Part shown: piece by piece, positions 1-8,219 of the stretch
Numbering within the stretch: position 1 is the stretch's first letter
Layout of the letters: each line of letters starts with the position of its first letter
Assembly (NCBI GenBank): GCA_934370915.1
Contig: CAKRNI010000095.1
Location: forward strand, 1 to 9,120
Direction: 5' to 3'
DNA length: 9,120 nucleotides
DNA from: an uncultured Lachnospiraceae bacterium
GTDB taxonomy: Bacteria; Bacillota; Clostridia; Lachnospirales; Lachnospiraceae
Position numbers and translations under genes: made by a program
Notes under the pieces: generated by a model
Told to the model about the DNA's origin: nothing
The model's database searches: none
What the model saw: only the letters and a program-made list of their open reading frames with translations

Positions 1-204
1 GAAGGAAAAAATAAGGAGGACTGGTACGACATGATCCAGCTTCTCCCGTCCAGCTACAACCAGATGCGCACCTGCACAATGAATTATGAGACACTCGTCA
101 ATATTTATCATGCAAGAAAGGCTCATAAGCTTGTGGAGTGGCATACCTTCTGCGACTGGATCAGGACTCTGCCGTATGCAGAAGAGCTTATCATTGCGGA
201 ATAA
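1..204 (+). CDS. Conserved hypothetical protein, C-terminal 67 residues only
   Basis: The frame is open from the first base and closes with TAA at 202-204; the start lies off the left edge. The visible 67 residues are rich in aromatic and charged residues, with blocks such as WYDMIQLLPSSYNQ near the front and EWHTFCDWIRTLPY near the end. They look like a compact, soluble, mostly helical tail, with no membrane segment and no motif I can assign to an enzyme. My weak recollection is that tails of this type occur in uncharacterised Clostridia proteins, some of them phage-associated; I cannot verify that here. The gene converges on addA and is separated from it by a hairpin terminator. That it is coding is supported by the clean frame running into a stop followed by a terminator. 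Its function is unknown. Confidence 0.75.
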   Translation, partial: EGKNKEDWYDMIQLLPSSYNQMRTCTMNYETLVNIYHARKAHKLVEWHTFCDWIRTLPYAEELIIAE

Positions 205-232
205 ATTTTTTTCGGGACAACTTCATAACTTG

Positions 233-277
233 AAAAAACGCTGCCCGGCGCCTTTGTTATGGTGCCGGGCAGTTTTT
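233..277. terminator. Bidirectional intrinsic terminator between convergent genes
   Basis: A 12-bp stem pairs 241-252 with 261-272 around an 8-nt loop (253-260). On the plus strand it is followed directly by five T (273-277), closing the gene that ends at 204. On the minus strand the same hairpin is followed by CG and then six T (complement of the A run at 233-238), closing the addBA operon. The pair 250/263 is a G-U wobble in plus-strand RNA but an A-C mismatch in minus-strand RNA, so the hairpin should be slightly stronger in the plus direction. Confidence 0.9.
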
Positions 278-279
278 GA

Positions 280-3200
280 TCATGTCTTGTCATAATTGAT
301 CGGGACTGGAATCTCTTTCTGCAGTGCCAGAGAATAGATCACAGCTTCCTTCACCTTCTTTCCGGTGATCTTAGCCAACGCCTTTGCGTAGTAGCTGAGC
401 TGGATCCGGTAACGGTCGAGGAGGATCGGTTCTCCGCCTTCTTTCACCCGGTCTGTCTTGTAATCTACAAGCACAAGACCGTCCTCTTCCTCAAACCACG
501 CGTCGATAATACCCTGCAACAGGATCAGCTCATCGGAATCTGCTTTTCCCATCTCCCGCGCCGGGATTCCCACAACAAACTGACTCTCTTTCCTCAGCTT
601 TCCGTTCCGGTCCGCACGTTTCATCCGTCCCGCAATTTCAGAATGGAAAAACTTCGTCAGCACGCCCGGATAGACCATATCGACGGCGCTCTCCTGCATC
701 CGCTTTTCCGTGCGGATCTCTTCAAGCTTCTTTACGATGTCATCATAACCGGAAATTTCTGAAAAGCGGATCAGCTCCAGAGCACGGTGGTAGGCAGTAC
801 CGCGGTCGGAAGCACGCTTCTTTCTGGCCTTTTCTTCCGCCTCTGAAACAGATAAATCTTTTTCCCTGACGTTCCTGATCAGGAACGCACTCTCCGCATC
901 ATCCACAAACTGTCCCTGTTCCTTCAGCTCCGAGACAGACATCTTTGCATGGAGCGAAAGATCTGCCTCGTAAGGATATTTCACCCCAATCAGTCCCAAA
1001 ACCTCCTCCGGCTGTGCTTTCCGGAGCTGTTCCAGTTCCAGATAGATCTTCGCTTTCTTCTCCTGATTTTTCGTCTCCTCCACAAGAAGATCGCTCACCG
1101 GAACCGTCTTCACACTGATGGTGTTCTTCGCCCCCTCCGACGCCATCAGGATCCAGTCCAGATAGGAGGACGCCGCGCTCAGAGTCGTAAACGGCAGAGC
1201 GCCGCCCGCGGGGATCTCTCCCCATTTTTCCAGCTTGTTATCCAGATACCGGTCTCCTGCGGTGATGATCAGTTTTTCCTTCGCACGGGTCATGGCAACA
1301 TAGAGGATCCGGAGCTCCTCGCCCATGTTTTCCAGATCAGACCGGCGCGCCAGAACATTTTTCTTCAGGGTCGGTGCCTTGATCTTCTTTTCCGGGTCAA
1401 AGAAATCTGCAGCGATTCCAAGCTCCTCATCGATCAGGATCCGTCCTCTCGCGTCCTGACGGTTGAACTTCTTTCCGCATCCGGCTAAAAATACCACCGG
1501 AAACTCCAGTCCCTTGCTCTTGTGGATACTCATGATCCGCACCGCGTCGTCATGTTCCCCGGACCGAGACGCCTCACCGAAATCAGTGTTGTATTTTTTC
1601 AATTTTTCAATGTAGCGGATAAAGTCGAAAAGTCCCTGATAGCTGGTCTTCTCGTAATCTTCCGCTTTCTGCACGAGCATCGCAAGATTTGCCTGCCTTG
1701 TCTTTCCTGCCGGCATGGCGGCGGCGTACTTATCGTACCCTGTGAGATCGAAGATCCGGTAGATCAGGCGGGAGACCGGGAGATACATGGATTCTTTCCG
1801 CAGCGTCATAAGCAGATTTCGGAATGCAGCTAACCTGCGGTATATGACCGTCTCCTCCTCTGACTCCTCATGAATGTTCTCGCCATGACTCAAGGCTTCC
1901 CTTTCAAGATCTCCATGCTTCTCTAAATATCTCTTCACCGCCCCATAAAATCCAACATCTTCCCCGCGGTCAGGATCTTTCCTGAACTCTGCCATCACGA
2001 TCGCCAGTTCTCGGTCCTTCATCCCGCCGATGGGCGACTTTAAGACGCCGGCGAGCGGAATATCCTGCATCGGATTGTCGATGAGGGCCAGCATATTTAA
2101 GACTGTCTCCACTTCCACCGCCGTAAAATACCCGGTTCTGGATTCCGCACAGGCTGGGATTCCCGCTGCCCCGAGAACGCTTAAAAATTCCTCCGACCAT
2201 CCGGAAAGACTGCGGAGCAGGATCACAATATCCTTTTTCTTTAACGGCTCATACTCCCCGGTCTTCCCGTTAAAGATCTTCATCCCATGTTCCGGGTCCG
2301 TGAGTTCCCTGATCTTCGCGGCAATGAGTCTTGCCTCCGCCTCCTTCGCCGTATAGTCCGCCTTCTCCTCATCCATGCCGGCAAACAACGGGTCCCCGGT
2401 ATTTAAGAGCAGGACTTCTGTCTTCGACTGCCCGTCCACCGGTGTCGCCGGAAACTCTGCCCCCGGATACAATGCCGCATCATCCGTGTACTGGATATTT
2501 CCCAGCTGCTTTGTCATGATCCGGTAGAACACGTCATTGATGCTGCAAAGCACCTCCGGGCGGCTTCGGAAATTTTTGTGAAGTTCGATCTTCTGATACA
2601 GCCCGTCCTCTTTCCCGTAGGATTCATACTTTTTCAGAAACAGCTCCGGTTTCGCGAGGCGAAACTTGTAGATACTCTGCTTCACATCTCCGACCATAAA
2701 CACATTCGGGGTTCCAAACCGCTCTCTGGAGACACAGCGGATCAGCGTCTCCTGTACCTCGTTGCTGTCCTGATACTCGTCCACCAGGATCTCCTCGTAA
2801 ATTTCAGAAAGTTCGTCCGCCACCGGTCCCGGTCTGTGGTCCAGACTGCCTCCGGTGAGGACTTCCAGGGCAAAATGCTCCAGATCATTAAAGTCCACCA
2901 GATTCTTCTCTTCCTTTGCCTCCTGAAATCTCGCGGCAAACTCCTCCGCAAGCTCCAAAAGCATTCTGATCGGTTCTCTGCAGGCATCCATATCGGAAAA
3001 TACGGTATCCGGGTCTCCCGGAAGATACCGTGCTTTCATCTTCTTGATCCCGTCCTTTACGAGGTTCCGGTACGCTGCCGCCTGCTCTTTCTTTTCCGGG
3101 TCCGCATTTTTCCCCCGGACTGCCGCCAGTCTTCCAAATTTCAGATTTCCCAGACACTCCGCAATCTCCTTGTAAGTTCCGGCTTCTTTTAGCGCTTCCA

Positions 3201-3984
3201 GCCCCCGGATATCTTCCGCTAACATCGGCCCGTACGCCTGAGGGCCATCTTCCTCCGCCGCGAGGTCTGCCGCCTCGTAAAGTCCGTCTAAGTATTCTTC
3301 CGTCTGGCGCCTCACATCCTGTATCAGATATTTCATCCACGGCGTTTCTTCCATGCTGCCTTCACTGCAGCCGGTTTTTCCCGCACGGAGTTCTTTTCTG
3401 CAGGCCGCGATCCACTCTCCCGGCCACGGATTGCTTTGGGAAAACTCCCATACCTTTAAGATGTATTCCTCCAGTCCACCGTCTGTGCGCCCTGTGGCAT
3501 AGGTATCCACAAATTTTATAAACCGGTCGTCCCCTCTTTTGTAGTATTCCTCCAGAAGTTCCTTCATCACGTCAGCTTTTAAGAGCAGAAGTTCCCCTTC
3601 ATCTGCCACCCGGAATCCCGGATCCAGATCCAGCTCGTGAAAATGTTCCCGCAGGAGATTCAGGCAGAAGCTGTCGATGGTGGTGATCTTCGCGTGATGG
3701 ATCAGCGTGTTCTGGCGCTCCAGATTCTTATCCCCCGGATACTCGTCGAGAAGCTTTCCGAGAGCTGTCTCCACGCGCTCCCTCATCTCTGCCGCCGCCG
3801 CATTCGTGAAGGTCATCACCAACAGCCTGTCGATATCCACCGGATCTTCCGGATCTGTGATCATGCGGATGATGCGCTCAACGAGGACTGCCGTCTTTCC
3901 GCTTCCTGCTGCCGCCGATACAAGGAGATTCCGGTGTCTCGTCTCGATGACCTTTTTCTGTTCCTCTGTCCATTTTGTCGCCAT
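280..3984 (-). CDS. addA: AddA, helicase-nuclease subunit of the AddAB double-strand-break resection enzyme
   Basis: AddA is the ATP-driven 3'-5' helicase and one of two nucleases of AddAB, the counterpart of RecBCD. It unwinds and trims DNA at double-strand ends and, after meeting Chi, yields a 3' tail for RecA. The 1234 residues match the usual length (about 1230 in Bacillus). UvrD-like superfamily 1 motifs appear in order: Walker A AAAGSGKT with K30, TFTNAAAAEMRERV near 58-71, DEYQD at 402-406, VGDVKQSIYKFR at 431-442, NFRSR at 471-475, IMSIHKSKGLEFPVVF near 817-832, and LYVAMTRAKEKL near 894-905. The C-terminal RecB-type nuclease shows H1066 (GTAYHRAL), D1161 (GIIDAW), DYKTD at 1174-1178 and QLSYY near 1195-1199, so catalysis should be intact. 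The ATG at 3984-3982 is set by an AAAGGAGA ribosome site (3992-3999) inside the end of addB and by the TAATG overlap with the addB stop. It is the second gene of the operon, co-transcribed and probably translationally coupled. No frameshift or missing motif is seen. Confidence 0.98.
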   Translation of the reverse strand: MATKWTEEQKKVIETRHRNLLVSAAAGSGKTAVLVERIIRMITDPEDPVDIDRLLVMTFTNAAAAEMRERVETALGKLLDEYPGDKNLERQNTLIHHAKITTIDSFCLNLLREHFHELDLDPGFRVADEGELLLLKADVMKELLEEYYKRGDDRFIKFVDTYATGRTDGGLEEYILKVWEFSQSNPWPGEWIAACRKELRAGKTGCSEGSMEETPWMKYLIQDVRRQTEEYLDGLYEAADLAAEEDGPQAYGPMLAEDIRGLEALKEAGTYKEIAECLGNLKFGRLAAVRGKNADPEKKEQAAAYRNLVKDGIKKMKARYLPGDPDTVFSDMDACREPIRMLLELAEEFAARFQEAKEEKNLVDFNDLEHFALEVLTGGSLDHRPGPVADELSEIYEEILVDEYQDSNEVQETLIRCVSRERFGTPNVFMVGDVKQSIYKFRLAKPELFLKKYESYGKEDGLYQKIELHKNFRSRPEVLCSINDVFYRIMTKQLGNIQYTDDAALYPGAEFPATPVDGQSKTEVLLLNTGDPLFAGMDEEKADYTAKEAEARLIAAKIRELTDPEHGMKIFNGKTGEYEPLKKKDIVILLRSLSGWSEEFLSVLGAAGIPACAESRTGYFTAVEVETVLNMLALIDNPMQDIPLAGVLKSPIGGMKDRELAIVMAEFRKDPDRGEDVGFYGAVKRYLEKHGDLEREALSHGENIHEESEEETVIYRRLAAFRNLLMTLRKESMYLPVSRLIYRIFDLTGYDKYAAAMPAGKTRQANLAMLVQKAEDYEKTSYQGLFDFIRYIEKLKKYNTDFGEASRSGEHDDAVRIMSIHKSKGLEFPVVFLAGCGKKFNRQDARGRILIDEELGIAADFFDPEKKIKAPTLKKNVLARRSDLENMGEELRILYVAMTRAKEKLIITAGDRYLDNKLEKWGEIPAGGALPFTTLSAASSYLDWILMASEGAKNTISVKTVPVSDLLVEETKNQEKKAKIYLELEQLRKAQPEEVLGLIGVKYPYEADLSLHAKMSVSELKEQGQFVDDAESAFLIRNVREKDLSVSEAEEKARKKRASDRGTAYHRALELIRFSEISGYDDIVKKLEEIRTEKRMQESAVDMVYPGVLTKFFHSEIAGRMKRADRNGKLRKESQFVVGIPAREMGKADSDELILLQGIIDAWFEEEDGLVLVDYKTDRVKEGGEPILLDRYRIQLSYYAKALAKITGKKVKEAVIYSLALQKEIPVPINYDKT

Positions 3985-3999
3985 TACCGGATCTCCTTT
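3982..3999 (-). promoter_or_regulatory. addB-addA junction: TAATG overlap and internal ribosome binding site
   Basis: The addB stop TAA (3986-3984) shares one base with the addA ATG (3984-3982). The addA ribosome site AAAGGAGA (3992-3999) lies within the last codons of addB, about 7 nt before the start. This arrangement usually allows terminating ribosomes to restart on the downstream gene, which fits two subunits needed in a 1:1 ratio. The arrangement is seen directly; the coupling is inferred. Confidence 0.85.
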
Positions 4000-6900
4000 C
4001 CGTCTGTTTTATCTTCGGGCTCCTCATCCCCTTCCGGATCGATCTCATTCCAGATCTCCTCCGCCTTCATAGACTTAAATCTTCTGAATCCATACCCGTC
4101 AGTCTTCAGATCAAACCCACACACACTGTGATACGGGCAGTAATCGCAGGCTGTCCGTTTTCCCTGCTTGTAGGGATCCACCGCCACATTTCCGTCAAGG
4201 ATCTCTTCCCCCATCTCTGTGAGTTTCCGGTTTACATAATCCGTCAGATGAGCAAACCGCTCTCCGCCTGCCACAGAGGACTTTAATTCCTGTACATATC
4301 CGTCTTTCAAGGCCACCGGGATCACATCGGATTCCTTTTCGATCTCCCGGTCCATATGGCGTATCACATCGAGACTGCTGTTCACAAGACCATTCATGCG
4401 GAGTTTTCTTAAGATCCCCGCCTCGATTTCCTCATCCGTCATTCCGTCCTCCCGGTCGATCACCGGATCGTCGATATGATAATAGAAGATTCCTGCCGGA
4501 ACCGCCTGTTTTCCGGGATGCCGGCTCTCCTGAAGCTTTAACGCTGCATCCATGTAAACCACAAGCTGAAGCTGCAGCCCGTGATATAAAAGCGCAAGGT
4601 CAAAGGACGTACTCCCCGACTTATAATCCATGATCTTCACATAGATCTTATCCTCATCCTCAAATACGTCCATGCGGTCGATCCGTCCCCGGAGATTCAC
4701 AGCCTCCCCGCCCTTTAGCGGGATCCGCGTGCTCACATCCACCTCGAACTCCTCCGGCTCGAAATCACCTTTCCTGATCTGGTAGATCAGCGCCCGCACC
4801 GTCCGGTCCGTGATCCGCTCCACCTTTTTCTCCAGATAAGCGTTTCTCGCGGAACTCTTCATGATCGTGTTCCTGTATTTCGCGGAGACCTCTTCCACCG
4901 CACGCTTTACGAGAGCCCGCCGCTCCGCGTCCGTGATAGTCCTGAAATCCTTTCCATGGTCTCTCACATTGCGAAAAAACGTATCCAACGACTGATGGAA
5001 CAGATTTCCCATGTCGGAGAGGTCAAGCTCATACTCCTTTCCGGCTCGGAGTCCAAGCCCGTGATTCAGGAAATGGGCATAGGCACATGCCGCGTATCCT
5101 TCCATTCTCGTAACGCTGCCGCGAAGAAGCGTTCCATAAAGCTCTCTCGCTGCCGCCCGTCCGATCCCGCCTTTCTTATAAGAGTAGGACACGGCTCTTG
5201 CAAGATTTTCCATCTCCCCTGCCTTCGCCTCATCGGAAGACAGGAAACGGTAAAGCTCCCGCTCCGGCTCATGTTCCGGTTCCATCAGACGATCCGGCTC
5301 CTGAAGCCAGGCGAGCACTGCTCTTTCCGCCGCCGTCACAGAGACATCCGGCCGTTTCTCCGCCTCTGTCTCCCTGAGTGTCAGATCCGGGAATCTTTTT
5401 TTCATCTCCCCGATGATGCCGGACGGACGGATCTGTTTTCCCTCTGCAGTCACTGTCGGATACGATAAAATCAGTTGGTCCGACGGCTTTGTCATCATGA
5501 GATACAGGTAAAACCGCTCCATGAACCCCTCTTCCCTCGCTGTCGGCGCTAATTCCATGGAGTTCTTTTTTAAGATCTCCCTCTCATTGTCGGTAAAAAT
5601 GCCTCCCTTTGAGTGATCCGCCGGAACCACACCCTGACTGACTCCCAGGAAAAAGAGGACCTTGATCTTATCAAGTCTTGTTCTCTTCAGATCTCCGCAG
5701 ACCACCCGGTCTGCCCCCGCAGGGATCATTCCCACGGAAAGCTCTGAAAAGCCCGCGGAGAGGATCTCCGCATACTCTCTCCTCGATACATGTTCATCGC
5801 CCAGAAGACTCTTAAATTTCTCAAAAAGCTCCGTGACAAGCCCGTAGATCTCCTCATACTCCCTCGCCTCCCGGTCCATGCCGGAATCTGCGAAGCGCTC
5901 CGAAAACTGTTCCAGCTTTTCCTCCGTTCCCAGAGTCTCCATAAGTTCTTTTAAGGCATCCGTCACAACGGCCACCGGGACTCCCCGGCCCGCGCAGCGT
6001 TCCCTGAGGACACGGAGCGGTTCCATGATCTTCTCCCGGAACGCATTCATTTTCACGAGATTCAGGTTCTCGCCACCCTCAAAGGTCTTCTCCCACACTG
6101 CGTCCCATTTCGCGAATCCGCAGATCCCCATGGCCCGCACGTAGATCTCCAGACGGTCCACAGCTTCCGTCTCCTCCGTCACAAGTCCGGTCCGGAGATA
6201 GCGGAACATGCTCTCGTAGTCGAAGCCTTTCTGAAGAAGATCCAGAGCGCTCTGGATCAGCCGGATCAGCGGATTTCCCGACACATCCCGGTTCTCATCG
6301 AGGAACAGCGGGATCCGGTTCTCCTCAAAGCTCCTCGTGATCTCTCTTCCATATCCCGGAAGATCCCCGCAGACCAGCGCGATATCCCGGTACCGGTACC
6401 CGTTCTTTTTTACAAGCTCCTCGATCCGGTTCGTGATAAAGTCGATCTCATCTGCCGGATCCTTCGCCTGCACCAGCAGAATCTCCCGATCCCCGCCGTG
6501 ATACCGGGTATAGGGATAGCGGAAAAAGGTCTGCTCCAGATGATCGAGGGCCGGACTGTTCCTGAAACGCACAAGAGGACGCTTATGAAAGACAAGATCC
6601 TGATAGATCTTCACCCCATTCTCCTCCGCCAGCCGTTTTAACTTTCCTGTCATCTTCCGGCTCATATCGAAGAGATCCGTCTCATCCGATTCCGTCATAA
6701 GATCCATCCCCGGCTCCATCGTCGCGGAAACAGTTACAAAAACGTTCCTGCAGAGCTTCAAAAGGATCCCGATAAGGCGGTACTGGATCGGTGTAAAGCC
6801 CGTATAGCCGTCTAAGACCATAGTGCTGTCCTGCAAAAGGGCAGACCGGTCCGCCACCTGACAGAGCACGTCCAGAAGCTCCTCCAGCGTAATGTATTTC

Positions 6901-7415
6901 TCCTTCGTGAACTCCCGGAACGCCGCAAAGATCACCTCCATATCGGAAAGCTTTGCCGAGAGGATCTGTCCCACATGTTCTCCGGCTGTCTGCGCCTTCA
7001 ATTCCTCCGGCGTCACCCCGTACTGGTAAAGCTCTGAAAGCATGGATTTGATCTCACCGATGAAGCCCGGGCGGTTTAAGTGGGCGGAAAACATGGTGAG
7101 TTCGTCCATCTTTTCCCCGGCAAGCTTTCTGAGGACCATATTTTTTCCGGTATCGTCAAGGACCTCCGGCTGCGGCAGGGAAAGCTCCGAAAAGATCCGG
7201 TAGGCAAGGCGCTCGAAGCTCACGATATCGATATTCATGGTTCCGTGGTTCGGGTGAAGTCTCACGATCTCCTTCTGCGCCTGCATCGTCGCCTGCTCCG
7301 GCGTTACCACAAAAAATCTGCCCTCCGGTTCCTTCACGGACAATTCAATGAGCTTCCTATACATATATTCTGTTTTTCCGGCACCGGAACCGCCGGCGAT
7401 GATGCATAATCCCAT
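3984..7415 (-). CDS. addB: AddB, nuclease and Chi-scanning subunit of AddAB
   Basis: AddB partners AddA. In the characterised Bacillus enzyme it cuts one strand, carries an iron-sulfur cluster that holds the nuclease domain, and takes part in Chi recognition while not acting as a helicase motor. The 1143 residues are close to the usual 1160. A P-loop, GGSGAGKT with K14, lies at the N-terminus. The long middle is a degenerate helicase fold, where motifs such as VDEYQD are not seen. The C-terminal RecB-type nuclease has H807 (GNLFHQSL), D913 (GRIDRMD), DYKSG at 930-934 and Q residues at 948/950. The four cluster cysteines are present: C777 (ACAYAHFLNHG) ahead of the nuclease and C1090, C1093, C1099 (CDYCPYHSVC) after it. 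The acidic tail after 1130 is low complexity. The start ATG (7415-7413) follows AGGAGG (7426-7421) by 5 nt. It is the first gene of the operon, with addA directly downstream. The typical order addB-addA and the intact motifs argue for a working enzyme. Confidence 0.97.
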   Translation of the reverse strand: MGLCIIAGGSGAGKTEYMYRKLIELSVKEPEGRFFVVTPEQATMQAQKEIVRLHPNHGTMNIDIVSFERLAYRIFSELSLPQPEVLDDTGKNMVLRKLAGEKMDELTMFSAHLNRPGFIGEIKSMLSELYQYGVTPEELKAQTAGEHVGQILSAKLSDMEVIFAAFREFTKEKYITLEELLDVLCQVADRSALLQDSTMVLDGYTGFTPIQYRLIGILLKLCRNVFVTVSATMEPGMDLMTESDETDLFDMSRKMTGKLKRLAEENGVKIYQDLVFHKRPLVRFRNSPALDHLEQTFFRYPYTRYHGGDREILLVQAKDPADEIDFITNRIEELVKKNGYRYRDIALVCGDLPGYGREITRSFEENRIPLFLDENRDVSGNPLIRLIQSALDLLQKGFDYESMFRYLRTGLVTEETEAVDRLEIYVRAMGICGFAKWDAVWEKTFEGGENLNLVKMNAFREKIMEPLRVLRERCAGRGVPVAVVTDALKELMETLGTEEKLEQFSERFADSGMDREAREYEEIYGLVTELFEKFKSLLGDEHVSRREYAEILSAGFSELSVGMIPAGADRVVCGDLKRTRLDKIKVLFFLGVSQGVVPADHSKGGIFTDNEREILKKNSMELAPTAREEGFMERFYLYLMMTKPSDQLILSYPTVTAEGKQIRPSGIIGEMKKRFPDLTLRETEAEKRPDVSVTAAERAVLAWLQEPDRLMEPEHEPERELYRFLSSDEAKAGEMENLARAVSYSYKKGGIGRAAARELYGTLLRGSVTRMEGYAACAYAHFLNHGLGLRAGKEYELDLSDMGNLFHQSLDTFFRNVRDHGKDFRTITDAERRALVKRAVEEVSAKYRNTIMKSSARNAYLEKKVERITDRTVRALIYQIRKGDFEPEEFEVDVSTRIPLKGGEAVNLRGRIDRMDVFEDEDKIYVKIMDYKSGSTSFDLALLYHGLQLQLVVYMDAALKLQESRHPGKQAVPAGIFYYHIDDPVIDREDGMTDEEIEAGILRKLRMNGLVNSSLDVIRHMDREIEKESDVIPVALKDGYVQELKSSVAGGERFAHLTDYVNRKLTEMGEEILDGNVAVDPYKQGKRTACDYCPYHSVCGFDLKTDGYGFRRFKSMKAEEIWNEIDPEGDEEPEDKTDGKEIR

Positions 7416-7443
7416 GTTATCCTCCTGCTATATGAAAAAGAAT

Positions 7444-7504
7444 GTGCCCTGGCACGTTCCCGCACCGGGCGCGGTCTCCTGTGACCGTCTGCGCCTTCGC
7501 GCAG
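7444..7504 (-). repeat. Four consecutive short inverted repeats in the addB leader
   Basis: Read on the minus strand towards addB, four perfect dyads follow each other: 7504-7489 (CTGCGC, loop GAAG, GCGCAG), 7487-7472 (CGGTC, 6-nt loop, GACCG), 7469-7459 (CCCG, GTG, CGGG) and 7455-7444 (GTGCC, AG, GGCAC). If addB is transcribed from upstream, these would fold in its untranslated leader, ending 18 bases before the ribosome site. No T tract follows, so this is not a standard terminator. Some of the pairing may simply reflect the high GC content. Confidence 0.5.
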
Positions 7505-7546
7505 TATGCGTATCCGGACACCCGGAACATATCATTCTCTCTCAAC

Positions 7547-7573
7547 CGTATATGCTCCGAAGGGAATTGTCAA
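7547..7573 (-). promoter_or_regulatory. Possible sigma-A promoter for addBA
   Basis: On the minus strand a perfect -35 box TTGACA (7573-7568) is followed after 15 bases by TATACG (7552-7547), which matches four of six consensus -10 positions. The spacer is two bases shorter than ideal. If used, transcription would start near 7540 and give a leader of about 125 nt containing the hairpin run at 7444-7504. It is the best match I found upstream of addB, but the short spacer keeps it tentative. Confidence 0.35.
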
Positions 7574-7702
7574 GTTCTTTATCGCGCAGCTACCGGAGTC
7601 GGATCTTTCTCCCACGCCTCTCCTATCGTCTCCGGGATCACGAATCTTTTTCCTGCAGTTCTCATAGAATATACAAAATATTCCTTGAAAAGGATCTATT
7701 CC

Positions 7703-8176
7703 ATGAGTTCAAAGACAAAGATCATCGTCCTCAGAATGAAGGAGATCATCTACACTGCGCTCTTTATTGGCTTTGCCATCGTCCTCATCATGCTCTTTCT
7801 CTTTATGTTCCGCCCAAAGAAGGACAACATCCCCGAAGGCACATCCGGTCAGACCTCCGAGAGCGCTTCATCGGCCGCTCCCGCCTCTGTTACATACGTT
7901 CCGGGACTTTATTCGTCCCCCATTGTTTTGGGCAGCGAGAACGTCAATGTGGAGGTCGCAGTGGACCGCACAGGGATCCGCTCCGTGGCTCTCGTGCCTT
8001 TGAGTGACTCTGTGGAGACCATGTATCCCCTGATGGCACCTGCCATGGATTCGATCTCCGCACAGATTCTGGAAAACCAGAGTCTTGAAGGGCTGGAATA
8101 TCCGGCGGGATCCCAGTATACCTCCATGGCGCTGGTGTCGGCGGTAAAGACGGCACTCTCCAAAGCATCTGAATAG
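7703..8176 (+). CDS. Small single-pass membrane protein with degenerate FMN-binding-like domain
   Basis: This 157-residue protein has a basic N-terminus, one hydrophobic segment near residues 15-36, a Ser/Ala-rich linker (47-63) and an outward-facing C-terminal domain (about 78-155). The positive-inside rule predicts N-in, C-out. The domain has the layout of FMN-binding domains of the RnfG/NqrC type: a beta strand VNVEVAVDRTGIRSV, a helical middle, then a loop AGSQYTS before a final helix. In flavinylated relatives that loop reads SGATxTS and the ApbE-modified threonine is the fourth residue; here Q138 occupies that place. So I infer a related fold without covalent flavin; no enzymatic role can be assigned. 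The start ATG at 7703 follows AAAAGGA (7688-7694) by 8 nt; the inner ATG at 7736 lacks a ribosome site. The frame is open further upstream but has no better start. It diverges from addB and ends in its own terminator, so it appears monocistronic. Confidence 0.8.
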   Translation: MSSKTKIIVLRMKEIIYTALFIGFAIVLIMLFLFMFRPKKDNIPEGTSGQTSESASSAAPASVTYVPGLYSSPIVLGSENVNVEVAVDRTGIRSVALVPLSDSVETMYPLMAPAMDSISAQILENQSLEGLEYPAGSQYTSMALVSAVKTALSKASE

Positions 8177-8219
8177 GAATTAATTCTCCTATCTGTAGTA
8201 CCTTCTCCTTCTGCTCTTT

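Larger units (their letters stand above)
7416..7702. other. Divergent intergenic region between addB and the FMN-binding-like gene
   Basis: This 287-bp stretch separates the two divergent starts. Next to addB it holds the AGGAGG ribosome site (7421-7426) and a GC-rich run of four short dyads (7444-7504). The middle holds a possible minus-strand promoter (7547-7573). Near the right end, TAGAAT (7665-7670) could be a -10 element for the rightward gene, but no -35 match sits at proper spacing. Long open frames cross the region on the plus strand but have no ribosome site or recognisable protein. I see no RNA gene. Confidence 0.6.

Noticed and set aside
2578..3192. 204-codon plus-strand open frame opposite addA; also 949-1488, 3637-4131 and 4956-5468 opposite addA and addB
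   Set aside because: They lie fully antisense to strongly supported addA/addB coding sequence, have no recognisable domains and no convincing ribosome site. Long antisense frames are expected by chance in GC-rich genes of this length.
280..7415. AddAB as part of an anti-phage defence island or a variant with altered activity
   Set aside because: All helicase, nuclease and iron-sulfur residues expected of ordinary AddAB are present, lengths are standard, and no defence genes are visible next to it; it is the housekeeping repair enzyme.
7665..7670. TAGAAT as the -10 box of a promoter for the FMN-binding-like gene
   Set aside because: The -10 match is good (five of six) but the bases 16-18 positions upstream do not resemble TTGACA and there is no extended TGn, so I do not call a promoter.
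7442..7702. In-frame upstream extension of the FMN-binding-like gene (87 extra codons from an ATG at 7442)
   Set aside because: The extension has no ribosome site at 7442, would overlap the addB leader, has odd composition, and would bury the membrane segment behind a meaningless stretch. The start at 7703 has a well-spaced AAAAGGA.
7348..8007. 219-codon plus-strand frame spanning the addB start and the front of the FMN-binding-like gene
   Set aside because: It is out of frame with the supported gene, antisense to addB at its front, and its translation is a low-information Arg/His/Ser-rich sequence.
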